From Thinopyrum elongatum (taxonomy: Eukaryota; Streptophyta; Magnoliopsida; Poales; Poaceae): 64,000 nt of DNA. Where the stretch lies: positions 492,445,180 to 492,509,179 of the forward strand of contig CM022298.1 in assembly GCA_011799875.1 (NCBI GenBank), read 5' to 3'. The notes under the pieces are model-generated. The model was not told the origin of the DNA, made no database searches, and saw nothing but the letters and a program-made list of their open reading frames with translations. Of this stretch, positions 1 to 11,266 are shown one piece after another; position 1 is the stretch's first letter; every line of letters begins with the position of its first letter. A program made the position numbers and the translations under genes.

Positions 1-80
1 CTTCATACTTTTCAAACAAAGATTCAATTTCATAAGCACCCTTAAAAGCAACAAATTCTTCTATTCGTTCCACATCATAG
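1..80 (-). pseudogene. Continuation of the split ORF of the minus-strand Gypsy element (left of insertion)
   Basis: Read on the minus strand, these 80 bases continue in frame the ORF that stops at 6871 on the other side of the plus-strand Gypsy insertion. The last five bases (76-80, catag) are the target-site duplication, repeated at 6866-6870. The piece gives about 26 further codons rich in E, F and K with no stop, and it runs off the left edge of the window. The protein family is not recognised. Continuity of the frame across a 6.8-kb insertion supports both the insertion boundaries and the reality of the ORF. Confidence 0.75.
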
Positions 81-1683
81 TGATAAGCCTCCAACGTATC
101 TATAATTTTTGATTGTTCCATGCTGTTATATTATCATTCTTGGATGTTTTACAATCATTTTATAGTCATTTTATATCATTTTTTGGTACGAACCTATTGA
201 CATAGTGCCAAGTGCCAGTTGTTGTTTTTTGCATGTTTTTTACATCGCAGGAAATCAATACCAAACGGAGTCCAAACGCAGCGAAACTTTTTGTGGATTT
301 TTTTGGACCAGAAGACATCCAGTGGGCCGGAGAAACGCCTGGGGGGTGCTTCGAGGGGAGCAGAACCCACCAGGGCGCGCCTGGAGGCCCAGGCGCGCCC
401 TAGTGGGTTGTGCCCACCTCGGGTACCCCCCCGAACCGCCTCTTTACTCTATAAATACCCCAATATTCCAGAAACTCTAGGGGAGTCGACGAAAATCAAT
501 TCCAGCCGCCGCAGAGTCCAGAACCACCAGATCCAATCTAGACACCATCATGGAGGGGTTCACCACTTCTATTGGTGCCTCTCCGATGATGCGTGAGTAG
601 TTCTTTGTAGACCTACGGGTCCGTAGTTAGTAGCTAGATGGCTTTCTCTCTCTCGTTTGATTCTCAATACAATGGTCTCTTGGAGATCCATATGATGTAA
701 CTCTTTTTGCGTTGTGTTTGTTGGGATCCGATGAACTTTGAGTTTATGATCAGATCTATCTTTTTATCCATGAAAGTTATTTGAGTCTTCTTTGATCTCT
801 TATATGCATGATTGCTTATAGCCTCGTATTTCTTCTCTGATATTTGGGTTTTGTTTGGCCAACTTGATCTATTTATCTTGCAATGGGAAGAGGTGCTTTG
901 TAGTGGGTTCGATCTTACGGTGCTTGATCCCAGTGACAGAAGGGGAACCGACACGTATGTATCGTTGCTACTAAGGATAAAACGATGGGGTCTATTTCTA
1001 CATAAATAGATCTTGTCTACATCATGTCATCGTTCCTATTGCATTACTCCTTTTCTCCATGAACTTAATACACTAGATGCATGCTGGATAGTGGTCGATG
1101 TGTGGAGTAATAGTAGTAGATGCAGGCAGGAGTCGGTCTACTAATCTTGGACGTGATGCCTATATAATGATCATTGCCTGGATATCGTCATGATTATTTG
1201 AAGTTTTATCAATTGCCCAACAGTAATTTGTTCACCCACGGTTTGCTATTTTTCTCGAGAGAAGCCACTAGTAAAACCTACGGCCCCGGGTCTCTTTTCC
1301 AATATATTTGCTTTCAAGATCTGTTTTGATATTCGCTCTTTTATTTATTTGCAACTTTTATTTTTAGATCTATTAAACCAAAAATACAAAAATACCTTGC
1401 TGCACTTTATTTTATTTGGCGTTCGATCTATCAATATTTACTACTCTCTCACGTCCGTTTGCCAATTTTTGGCGCCGTTGCCCGAAAGGGATTGACAACC
1501 CCTTTTACATGTTAGGTTGCGAGTATTTGTTATTTGTGTGCAGGTGTTGTTTACGTAGTGTTGCTTGGTTCTCCTACTGGTTCGATAACCTTGGTCACAT
1601 CACTGAGGGAAATACCTACCGCCGCTGTGCTGCATCATCCCTTCCTCTTTGGGGAAATACCGACATAGCTTCAAGCCGCATCA
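81..1683 (+). repeat. 5' LTR of non-autonomous Gypsy element
   Basis: Starts TGATAAGCCTCC and ends CATCA, 1603 bp. It differs from the 3' LTR by scattered substitutions and small indels (for example an extra tttgcatg stretch near 230). It contains a GC-rich inverted repeat around 361-412. Confidence 0.93.
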
Positions 1684-1725
1684 AAAGGAATTTCTAGCGC
1701 CGTTGCCGGGGAGGATCTTCAACAT
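1684..1725 (+). promoter_or_regulatory. Primer binding site, tRNA-Asp type
   Basis: A few bases after the LTR end the sequence reads agcgccgttgccgggga. This matches the usual plant Gypsy PBS complementary to the 3' end of tRNA-Asp except for one G-to-A change at its second base. The same PBS is intact in the nested element at 35171-35190. Confidence 0.8.
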
Positions 1726-1934
1726 ATACCAGGTTCTTAATCACAAATCTCATCTCCTCGCAACTTACATTATTTGCCATTTGCCTCTCGTTTTCCTTTC
1801 CCCCACTTCACAAAAATTTGCCATTTTATTCGCCCTCTTTTTCGTTCGCCATTTTCTCGTTAGATCTCTTGTTTGCTCGTGTTGCCATGTGTCTTCTATT
1901 TGCTTGCATCTTTGCTTGTTAAAAATCTATTGAT

Positions 1935-2792
1935 ATGGATCCTCATCCACTTGCTAATCTTTTTAAAAGATCCAATTATGACGAACCAATTGTTAGTGAA
2001 TTGAATTCACTAGATTATCTTTATAAAGTTTTGCTTGAGATTTATGAATCTGAAAATTGTGATGAAGTGTTAAACGAAGAAATTCATGAAGTGATTCATG
2101 ATAGCTCCTTGAATGAAAAGCATGATCGCAATGATTTTACTTTAAATTCTATTAATGTCAATTGTGTCAGTGATATGCAAAACCCCAAGCTTGGGGATGC
2201 TTGTTTTGATATGTCTACTACTTATTGCAATGATCATGATTGGGGTGATAATGTTCCTTATGATCTTGAAAATTTATTTAAGCCTCATGATGAATATGCT
2301 ATTGATAATAATTTTTGCAATAGTATTGAAAGTGGGTTTGGAAGAGTGTCAACTTTAGGTAAAAAGAATCCCACATACTCGGAGAGTGTTCAATCTTATG
2401 AGAATTTTGATAAAAGTGGGTTTGGAGAGGTCATGACTTTAGTTGATGTTAATCCCACTATATTGGAAGAGTGTCAACTTTGCATGCATATGGATCATGA
2501 AGAGAAAATTTTATATGATAGCTATATTGTTGAATTTGAATATGATCCCACATGTAATTATTATGATAGAGGAAAATATGGTTGTGGAAATTTTCATATT
2601 ACTAAATTACCTCTCTTCATGTTGAGATTGCTATTGTTTCTTTCTTCTTCCTTACATATGCTAGATCTTGCTTGTCTTACTAATTTGTTTTCCTATAAAA
2701 TTCCTATGCATAGGAAGTATGTTAGAATTAAATGTGTTTGTCACATGTCCTATGATGCTCTCTTTGTGTTTCAAATATTATCTTTCTTGTGA
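1935..2792 (+). CDS. 285-aa ORF of non-autonomous Gypsy element, function unknown
   Basis: This is the only long open frame inside the element, about 210 bp after the PBS where gag would normally begin. The product is acidic, rich in D, E and N, contains short internal repeats (two SGFG segments and two ECQL-like segments), and ends in a hydrophobic stretch at about residues 225-255 that could be a membrane segment. There is no gag homology region, zinc knuckle or protease motif. Proteins of this kind occur in large non-autonomous Triticeae retrotransposons, but no function is known to me. The start is chosen because the codons for MDPHPL follow a stop-rich leader. Confidence 0.55.
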   Translation: MDPHPLANLFKRSNYDEPIVSELNSLDYLYKVLLEIYESENCDEVLNEEIHEVIHDSSLNEKHDRNDFTLNSINVNCVSDMQNPKLGDACFDMSTTYCNDHDWGDNVPYDLENLFKPHDEYAIDNNFCNSIESGFGRVSTLGKKNPTYSESVQSYENFDKSGFGEVMTLVDVNPTILEECQLCMHMDHEEKILYDSYIVEFEYDPTCNYYDRGKYGCGNFHITKLPLFMLRLLLFLSSSLHMLDLACLTNLFSYKIPMHRKYVRIKCVCHMSYDALFVFQILSFL

Positions 2793-5284
2793 GCATCATT
2801 GAAATCTTATGCCTAGCTAGGGGCGTAAAACAATAGCGCTTGTTGGGAGGCAACCCAATGAATAAAATTTATTTTTGCTTTTTGCTTTCTGTTTTTGAGT
2901 ATTAGCACAATTATGCTACTGTTATGATTGTGTTTTTTGAGTTTTAATTAGTGTTTGTGCCAAGTAAAGCCTTTAGGATTATGTTGGGTGATAGTTGATT
3001 TGATCTTGTTGGAAAACAGAAACTTTTGCATCCAGTAAAACAATTTTTAAAATTCACAGCAGAGACGAAAAATTCTGAATTTTTTACACAAGATTTATAT
3101 ACAAATTTCCTCTGTTTTTCTAATTTTCAGAATTTTTGGAGTTACAGAAGTATTCGAAATATTCAGATTTCTACAGACTGTTCTGTTTTAGACAGATTCT
3201 GTTTTCTTTGCATTGTGTGCTTGTTTTAACGATTCTATGGTTTTCTTTGATGAGTTTTTGCCATATAAAAGTTGGAATACAGTAGATATAATGCAAAAAT
3301 AAAATATGAATCGGTTTGCTACATTACTTATAGTTGTGATTTGTTTTCTTATACTAACGGATCTCACGAAGGTTTTGTTGAGTTTTGTGTGATTGAAGTT
3401 TTCAAGTTTTGGGTTATCTTACGATGGATGAAGGAATAAGGAGTAAGGAGAGCCTAAGCTTGGGGATGCCCATGGCATCCCAAGCTATTATCCAAAGAGA
3501 ATCAAGCAACTAAGCTTGGGGATGCCCCGAGTGGCATCCCCTCTTTCTTCTAACGACCATCGGTATTTTACTCGAAGCTATATTTTTATTCGTCACATAC
3601 TATGAGTTTTGCTTGGAGCGTCTTGTATGATATGAGTATTTGCTTGTTTTTCTTTGTGTTCTAAGTCATGAATCCTTGCCGGACACACCTATTTGAGAGA
3701 GCCAAAATTATTCCATGACTTGTTAGAATTTCTCTCTATGCTTCACTTAAATTTTTATGAGCTATGGATTTGCTCTAGTGCTTCACTTATATCTTTTTGA
3801 GCACGGTGTGCTTTGTTATTTTTGAAGAAATGCTCTCATGCTTCACTTAGATTTATTTGGGAGTTAGTAATTTTTTTAAGAAATTCTCTCTTGCTTCACT
3901 TTAATTAATTTGAGAGAAAGAAATATCATGCTCATGATCTTCACTTATATTTGTTTGAGCTTATCAAAAGCAACACATGAAAATTAGTCCCAAAGTGATA
4001 GATATCCAAGAAGGATATAATAAAAACTTTCATGAAGATCATTAGACAAAATAAACTTGATTCCTTGTAATAGTTTTGAGATATGATGATGTGATATGTG
4101 AGTTATGTTGATGAGTAATTGTGCTTTAGTAAGAATATTGGTGTTAAGGTTTGTGATTTCCTATGCAAGCACGAAAGTCAATAGTCATGCAATGAAATTA
4201 TATCCTACTTGTGGTGCATTATTCGGTGTTAATTATGCTTAATGCTCGCTTATGAGATTATTCGTTTTTTGGTTGGTCGCTTCTCAATCTTTTGCTAGCC
4301 TTCATTTTGCACTAAGTATGATCACTACTTGTGCATCCAAAACCCTTTAAACCAGTTTTGCCACATGAGTCCACTATATCTACCTATATGCAGTATTCTT
4401 TTGCCGTTCTAAGCAAATTTGTATGTGCCATCTCTAATTTTCAAAATAAACTTCTCTTTTGTGTGTTCGTACCGCTCGCGAGGCGGTGAGGGGTGGCTAA
4501 TATTTTCCATGCTAGATGTGTTATTCTCACGATGAGTGTTTATTCACTTGTCATTGCACGAGAGTAAGGTAAAGGTATTAGGGATGCCCAGTCCCGAAAT
4601 GAAAAATGAATTTACTTTATGTTGTCAAATAATAAATTCCTTGGAAAGTGTTGGTATGGAGGGCACCCGTGGATACGGCTAGCCATGGAAAGTGAAAGAA
4701 ATGGTGGAAAAAGGAATAAACTTTATTTTCTGTTTGGGAAGCACCTATGATATATCTAGCATGGAAAGTGTTGGGAACTCTAAGTCGTTTTCGTTGGTGG
4801 GAAAAGCACACCTCCCAAAATATTTTTTATCTCTCAATTTTTGCTTTGAGCTCTGGCACCTCTACAAATCCCTACTTCCCTCAGTGAAGGGCCTTTCTTT
4901 ACTTTATGCAATTTTTATTTTTAATTTGAGTCTCCATCTTCTCTTATAAAGCACCAACTAGGAGGCACTATGATCGTACTTGAGCATTGGGTGTAGTTAA
5001 TATGCGAGTGTGTTTCATGAATGGATCAATGGTTGAGCATGATGGGCTAGGGATAACTTATTTTAGCGTTGATATTTTGAAAGACATAGTTGCTTGTTGA
5101 TATGCTTGAGTATTTAAGTCATCATGTCAAAACTAGACTATTGCTTTGAATCATATAAAAGTCCAAATGTCCATGCTATAAAGGAAAGAATATGAGATGA
5201 CATGTTAGGCAGCATTCCACATCAAAAATTCTGTTTTTATCATTTACCTACTCGAGGACGAGCAGGAATTAAGCTTGGGGATGC
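2793..5284 (+). other. Non-coding interior of the Gypsy element with imperfect short repeats
   Basis: No protein-coding frame is recognisable. Around 3457-3545 there are three copies of an aagcttggggatgcc motif, which also forms the end of the polypurine tract at 5271-5284. From about 3725 to 3965 a motif reading gcttcactta...tttgagc recurs about every 60-80 bp. The rest is AT-rich and featureless. Confidence 0.7.
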
Positions 5285-6865
5285 TGATACGCCTCCAACG
5301 TATCTATAATTTTTTATTGTTCCATGCTGTTATATTATCATTCTCGGATATTTTACAATCATTTTATATCATTTTTTGGTACTAACCTATTGACATAGTG
5401 CCAAGTGCCAGTTGCTGTTTTTTACATCGCAGGAAATCAATACCAAATGGAGTCCAAACGCAGTGAAACTTTTTGTGGATTTTTTTTGGACCAGAAGACA
5501 TCCAGTGGGCCGGAGAAGCGCCTGGGGGTGCTCCGAGCGGAGCACAACCCACCAGGGCGCGCCTGGAGGCCCAGGCGCGCCCTGGTGGGTTGTGCCCACC
5601 TCGGGTACCCCCCGAACCGCCTCTTTGCTCTATAAATACCCCAATATTCCAGAAACCCTAGGGGATTCAACGAAAATCAATTCCAGCTGCCACAGAGTCC
5701 AGAACCACCAGATCCAATCTAGACACCATCATGGAGGGGTTCACCACTTCCATTGGTACCTCTCCGATGATGCGTGAGTAGTTCTTTGTAGACCTACGGG
5801 TCCGTAGTTAGTAGCTAGATGGCTTTCTCTCTCTCGTTTGATTCTCAATACAATGGTCTCTTGGAGATCCATATGATGTAACTCTTTTTGCGGTGTGTTT
5901 GTTGGGATCTGATGAACTTTGAGTTTATGATCAGATCTATCTTTTTATCCATGAAAGTTATTTGAGTCTTCTTTGATCTCTTATATGCATGATTGCTTAT
6001 AGCCTCGTATTTCTTCTCCGATATTTGGGTTTTGTTTGGCCAACTTGATCTATTTATCTTGCAATGGGAAGAGGTGCTTTGTAGTGGGTTCAATCTTACG
6101 ATGCTTGATCCCAGTGACAGAAGGGGAACCGACACGTATGTATCGTTGCTACTAAGGATAAAATGATGGGGTCTATTTCTACATAAATAGATCTTGTCTA
6201 CATCATGTCATCATTCTTATTGCATTACTCCATTTCTCCATGAACTTAAGACACTAGATGCATGCTGGATAGCGGTCGATGTGTGGAGTAATAGTAGTAG
6301 ATGCAGGCAGGAGTCGGTCTACTAATCTTGGACGTGATGCCTATATAATGATCATTGCCTGGATATCGTCATGATTATTTGAAGTTTTATCAATTGCCCA
6401 ACAGTAATTTGTTCACCCACCGTTTGCTATTTTTCTCGAGAGAAGCCACTAGTGAAACCTACGGCCCCTGGGTCTCTTTTCCAATATATTTGCTTTCAAG
6501 ATCTGTTTTGCTATTCGCTCTTTTATTTATTTGCAACTTTTATTTTCAGATCTATTAAACCAAAAATACAAAAATACCTTGCTGCACTTTATTTTATTTG
6601 GCGTTCGATCTATCAATATTTACTACTCTCTCACGTCCGTTTGCCAATTTTTGGCGCTGTTGCCCGAAAGGGATTGACAACCCCTTTTACACGTCGGGTT
6701 GCAAGTATTTGTTATTTGTGTGCAGGTGCTGTTTACGTAGTGTTGCTTGGTTCTCCTACTGGTTCGATAACCTTGGTCTCATCACTGAGGGAAATACCTA
6801 CCGCCGCTGTGCTGCATCATCCCTTCCTCTTTGGGGAAATACCAACGTAGCTTCAAGGCGCATCA
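5285..6865 (+). repeat. 3' LTR of non-autonomous Gypsy element
   Basis: Starts TGATACGCCTCC and ends CATCA, directly followed by the catag duplication at 6866-6870. It carries a perfect inverted repeat with 25-bp arms and a 4-bp loop (5542-5595). Confidence 0.93.
5542..5595. repeat. Perfect 25-bp-arm palindrome in LTR
   Basis: The left arm 5542-5566 and right arm 5571-5595 are exact reverse complements, GC-rich and separated by aggc. Related but less perfect hairpins lie in the other Gypsy LTRs at about 361-412, 13519-13570, 27838-27895 and 36387-36443. Confidence 0.9.
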
Positions 6866-6870
6866 CATAG

Positions 6871-7244
6871 TAATCATATATACCATTAGCATAAGAAGCT
6901 AAGGTTTCATTATCATTAAATTTGCATGAAAAGGGAAGGTGTGGAGCATTCATCCTAGAGCAACAAGTATAATCATATCTAGAGCATAGATTCCAAGCAT
7001 ACCATTTCAACATATGAATTTGATCCCATAACAGTTTCCCTTTTTGTGTCAAGCGATAATCCCTAAAGTATTCACGTTGATCCAATGTGTCTCCCATTAT
7101 AAAGTTGAATGGGGTTTTCTCAGGATTATCAAAGTAGTGCATAATAATTTTCACATAACGAGCATCGAGGGTTTTAGGAGGTTCCCCATCTCCATGAGTA
7201 GCAAGTACAACTAATTTTTTTGGTATTTCATGTTCCATATCCAT
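6871..7244 (-). pseudogene. Split ORF of the minus-strand Gypsy element, upstream part
   Basis: On the minus strand an ORF starts at 7244, about 110 bp after the LTR/PBS region, and reads about 124 codons to the insertion point at 6870. It then resumes in frame at 80-1. The N-terminus is MDMEHEIPKK; the body is rich in Y, D and N and has several cysteines near residues 85-95. No gag, protease or polymerase motif is visible, so this looks like another non-autonomous Triticeae Gypsy ORF of unknown role. It is interrupted by the plus-strand Gypsy insertion. Confidence 0.7.
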
Positions 7245-7356
7245 AACTAAAGATAGAGAACAACTTAGAACAGAAAATAAAAACTACTTAGTGATAAAGC
7301 AAACAAGCACACACGAGAATATTCACCCCACGCTATTGCTCCCCGAAAAAAGGTCT

Positions 7357-7966
7357 TGATAACCCACAAGTATAGGGGATCGTTTGTAGCCTTCTTCGAT
7401 AAATAAGAGTGTCGAACCCAACGAGGAGCTAAAGGCAGAACAAATATTCCCTCAAGTTCTATCGATCACCGATACTACTCTATGCACACTTGACGTTTGC
7501 TTTACCTAAAACAAGTATGAAACTATTTTGCAAGAATAAAACTACGACTACTTTGCGAGAATAAAACTACGAATAAATTGCAAGGTAATAAAAGTGGATA
7601 GCTTTTGTCAACAAGAAAGTCATTTGTCCCTAGGCAATCGATAACAAGTACCGGCAATCATTCTTGCAATTATATATGAGGGAGAGGCATGAGCTAACAT
7701 ACTTTCTCTACTTGGATCATATGCACTTATGATTGGACCCCTAGCAGGCATCCGCAACTACTAAAGATCATTAAGGTCATGAAACCCAACCATAGCATTA
7801 AGTATCAAGTCCTCTTTATCCCATACGCCATAACCCACTTGTCCGCGTTTAGGCTGCTGTGACCCCCGCAACACCGACAATAAGCAAACCATGAACATAT
7901 TGCAACACCCTACAGCGGGGGCCCCTCCGTTTGAGCGACATGGAGGGCACCGTAGGACAGCACCAC
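7357..7966 (-). repeat. 5' LTR of minus-strand Gypsy element, PBS-proximal part
   Basis: The terminus reads tgataacccacaagtatagg on the plus strand, typical of the 3' end of this LTR class read in reverse. The LTR continues at 12978-13839 after the transposon insertion, with the 8-bp duplication aaataaaa at the junction. Confidence 0.85.
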
Positions 7967-7974
7967 AAATAAAA
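7967..7974. repeat. 8-bp target-site duplication of MULE, left
   Basis: aaataaaa, repeated exactly at 12970-12977 on the far side of the transposon. Confidence 0.85.
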
Positions 7975-8146
7975 GGGTTTTTTACCTCTGTGCCCCTGGT
8001 TCCTTAGCCATACTCATCCATCCCCACGCTCTTAACATTTACTCACTTTTCCCCACTCTCTTTTCTGAAACCCTTAGAAATGGTCACAAACGGTGGATGT
8101 CGTCGGGTCAGTGCTTTGACCGTTAACTCTGATGAGTGGGGCCGCA
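7975..8146 (+). repeat. Left TIR of MULE
   Basis: Reverse-complement match to 12799-12969 over the whole length with scattered mismatches. It ends in the shared block accgttaactctga...gtggggccgc. Confidence 0.85.
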
Positions 8147-8582
8147 CTGGACTGTGTCGCCCATTGGACCTGACAAGTGGGGCAGCCTTGGACGGTGGCG
8201 TTGTTCGACCGTTGGGCCGTGGTTTCGTTGGCCTGTTGGGCCGTTGCATGAAACGACTGCGTGTGCCGCCACGATAGAAGCCTGCAATGCATGCACGACG
8301 TATCCAGCTAGCCTGCCATGCATGCATGCAGCTAGCCTGCCTGCATGCGTCGATGCATGCCGACCGAGCCGTTTTCATGCACGCCAGCCACCACGGATGC
8401 AACGACGGTCGCTGCCTGCATGCGCCGATGCTTGTCTCCTTGATTTAGAACATCGTTTTATCCTTTTCGATCCACTCGCATCTGCACCCGTTTTGCTACG
8501 ACAAATAAATTGAACAATATATTTTTATTTTTTTTGGCTGCATGCACTAGGTGGCTACATAGGTCAAGATTCTCAAAACACT

Positions 8583-8984
8583 TTGAGGCTAGTCAACAAG
8601 AGTGGTGATGTTGTCACCTACAACTATATGAAAGACTACAAGGGCAACGCTCACAAGTGCCTAATGGCAAAGGCCGTTGTAGAAGATGGAGAGGGCCAAA
8701 ACTCTCCTGACAAGGTCAAGGTAACCCCATGGTCAAACCCTCCTCTTTTCACTCCTTCTACTCCTTGTGATGAGTATCTTGATGCGGAGGATAATTATGA
8801 TGATGATGATATAGATGATCCTACACTTGCTAAACTAAATAAGTTCATGTGCCCCCTCAAAGGAAAGAAGCTCACTATGTTTCGTATGCTTATGGAAATG
8901 GTGAGTAAGCACACCATCACCATTAAGGAACTCGAAACCCTCGTCACCGAGGAAGCTTCCTCGACGTGGTGGTGGCTTGTGTAG
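8583..8984 (+). pseudogene. Copia gag C-terminal-like fragment inside the MULE
   Basis: A 133-codon ORF whose product has a HKCLMAK segment, an acidic D-rich linker (near residues 65-76) and a TIKELETLV coiled-coil-like end. These resemble the region after the zinc knuckle in Triticeae Copia gag proteins. There is no zinc knuckle, protease or integrase and no LTR, so it is a captured or residual fragment. The identification rests on resemblance only. Confidence 0.4.
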
Positions 8985-9268
8985 CTATGCATCAACTAGG
9001 TGCTTACGAACAAAGCGAGCTCTTTCAAAAAACAATCAATAATTCAAAAAAAAGAGTACAAACTAGCAAGAACTTAATAATAGGATAGATAGAAAACTTA
9101 ATAATAGAACTTAATAACATAACATAGATAGGTCCAACAAGCCCAGAGCACGATCATATAGTTCAATTACAACTTAATAACATAACATAGATTCAAAAAA
9201 AGAAAAAAAAGATAGAGGGTTCTAAACCCTAGTCATCGCCTTCTCCACCTCGCTCCTCCGGGCGCCCT

Positions 9269-9682
9269 TCACTGCTCCTCCGGGGTGTTGTCGATGGGGT
9301 ACGGCAGAGTGTGCATGCGCGACGCGGTGGGGAAGATGTTGCTGTACTCCATGAAGATGTTGTGGGTGGTGAAAGCGATGAACTCGCAGCCACACCAAAA
9401 CACACGGCCGGGAAGGTAGAAGGCGTCGAAGGGGTTGGTGAAGTGGGAAAGGATAGCAACCACCACCCCGTTTTGGATGACCTCCTCGACGCGGAACATC
9501 GTTGGAGATCCCCGTGGGAGGTGGCGGTAGCCGGCCGCGAGGAAGAACTCGGTGAAGCCCCTTGCGGTCCTCCACCTTGATATCGCCCACACACGTAGTG
9601 TACGCTCAACGTACACGCCGGTAGGGTAGAGCCTCTCCGGCACGGTGTGTGGGAAGCGGTAGGTTGGTCCGATGTACTGCAT
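9269..9682 (-). CDS. 137-aa hypothetical protein, MULE passenger ORF
   Basis: On the minus strand a TATA-like tatttaag lies at about 9777-9785, followed by a pyrimidine-rich leader and an ATG at 9682, a normal spacing for a plant gene. The product is uncharged-to-basic and rich in aromatics, with an FTEFFLAAGYRHLP segment and a CGCEF segment. It has no signal peptide or clear domain, and I do not recognise the family. Two other frames are also open across the same DNA because of its GC content. This frame is preferred for its promoter spacing and its ordinary amino-acid mix. AT-rich sequence with repeated cttaataacataacatagat follows as a possible 3' UTR. Confidence 0.5.
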   Translation of the reverse strand: MQYIGPTYRFPHTVPERLYPTGVYVERTLRVWAISRWRTARGFTEFFLAAGYRHLPRGSPTMFRVEEVIQNGVVVAILSHFTNPFDAFYLPGRVFWCGCEFIAFTTHNIFMEYSNIFPTASRMHTLPYPIDNTPEEQ

Positions 9683-9776
9683 TGTCGAAGAAGATGGGGT
9701 CGAAGAACAAGAAGGGCAGATGGCAGAGGATGGGAGATAGATGAGGGATGTGAGAGGAAGAAGAAGGTGATGGGTG

Positions 9777-9785
9777 GCTTAAATA
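9777..9785 (-). promoter_or_regulatory. TATA-like box for the 137-aa ORF
   Basis: The minus strand reads tgctatttaagccac about 95-100 bp upstream of the ATG at 9682. Confidence 0.5.
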
Positions 9786-9839
9786 GCAGTAGTGTGGCGT
9801 GTTAGTTCGCCGTGGCAGTAATGGGGTCAAATGTGAACT

Positions 9840-11266
9840 AGCTCGTTTTCACACCCACCGCGGCATCGGGAACTCAAAACAAGGGTCAATAAAAAAAAAC
9901 AGAGCCAATGCGACGGCCCAACCAAAGCTTGGTTTCATTTTGGGCCCAATAAGTACGTTTTTTTCGTGGAGTCAATGGTGGGCGAGCACAACCAATGGGA
10001 GGATATCTCGCGGATCGCCCCACGATCCAACAATGCGGAGCCGTCCATCTGATCCAACGGCGCGGAGCCTGCACGCAGCCATCCCTTCTAGAAGACCACA
10101 TCTGAGGGCTGTCGCTTGGCGCTAGTGTATGATCAGACGGCTGATGTTCGGAGCTAGGGTTAGGCGAAACCCCGCGGGGTTTTGAGGGGTTTTGAGCTGG
10201 TCAACGGGGTTATCTAGGCTTTGACTGAGCATAACTAATTTAAAAAAAATAGAAAAAATATGAAACCTTCGCCATTCGTCGTTTTATAAGACACACTAAC
10301 GAGGAAAAATACTAAACTTGGTATACAGAAATTTTCAGAAAAAACCTAGGTGGCATGATCGAGGTCAAATGAGCACCATTAATTTAAAAAAACAACAAAA
10401 TATAAAACATGCGCACAATGTTGTCTTATGTGACATGTTACCAACCAAAAATCATAAACTTGGTCTATGGACATTTTCATGAAAAAACCTTCACACATAT
10501 GAGCTATCACGTACAACGTTGCAGAGAGTTCAAGGAGAGGAGGTAGGGTTCCCTTAGGTTTTTGAAAAATCAAAAAATTCACCAAAGCTTGATTTCAAAG
10601 TGAATAAGAAGGATCTGAACTTAGTTTCCATTTTCACATTTTAAACGTGTTTTTAATGGTTTTCTATTAAAGCATATTTTTTTCAAAAAAATGTAAAAAT
10701 ATGAAGATTAATTCAATAAATAGTGAGACTTCGAATCTACACTATATAGATTGAATAGGTGTTAATAAAAAATATTTGGCTCAAGTGTTGGTTCAAATTC
10801 AAATTGGAATATTTCATCTATTATTGGAATATTTGATCTGTTATTGGAATACTTGATCAAATGATGGACTACCTTCATTTAAATGTTTGTTTTTTGCTCT
10901 GTTATTGGAATATTTGATCAAATGATGGACTATCTTCATTTAAATATGTTTTTTGCTCTGTTATTGGAATATTTAATCAAATGATGGACTATTTGCTCTT
11001 TTTGCTTATTCTTTGCAGCATGTCTGATCAGTGAAGCAACACTGAAGCAGCATGTGTGATCATTGCAGCACCTAAACTCATAGCTCACAACATCTAAAAA
11101 GAACATACCATACACCACAGGCAAATTTAAGTACAGACAAATATATATAGCATAATACATTACTACCATAGATCACACACAAAGTTTAGATACCACCACA
11201 CAAAGTTTACCAAACAGCCACATTCAGTTTACCAAAAGTAAAAGATAAAGATAAAACATCATCACA
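9840..11266. other. Non-coding MULE interior with AT-rich tandem repeats
   Basis: No gene is visible. About 10800-11000 holds three to four imperfect copies of a roughly 60-bp unit containing ttattggaatatttgatc and aaatgatggact. Around 10180-10560 the DNA is AT-rich and featureless. Confidence 0.6.

Larger units (their letters stand above)
81..6865 (+). mobile_element. Complete non-autonomous Gypsy-type LTR retrotransposon
   Basis: Two LTRs (81-1683 and 5285-6865) begin TGATA and end CATCA and are nearly identical over about 1.6 kb. Identical 5-bp target-site duplications (catag) lie at 76-80 and 6866-6870. A tRNA-Asp-type primer binding site follows the left LTR, and a polypurine tract ending aagcttggggatgc precedes the right one. 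The 3.6-kb interior has one 285-codon ORF but no protease, reverse transcriptase or integrase, so mobilisation would need a related autonomous element. It is inserted inside the ORF of a minus-strand Gypsy element. The LTR start resembles Triticeae families such as Sabrina or WHAM, but the family name is not established here. Confidence 0.93.

Noticed and set aside
9222..9609. Overlapping frames in the 9.2-9.6 kb GC-rich block
   Set aside because: They overlap the 137-aa ORF in other frames, have skewed composition and a poorer position relative to the TATA box.
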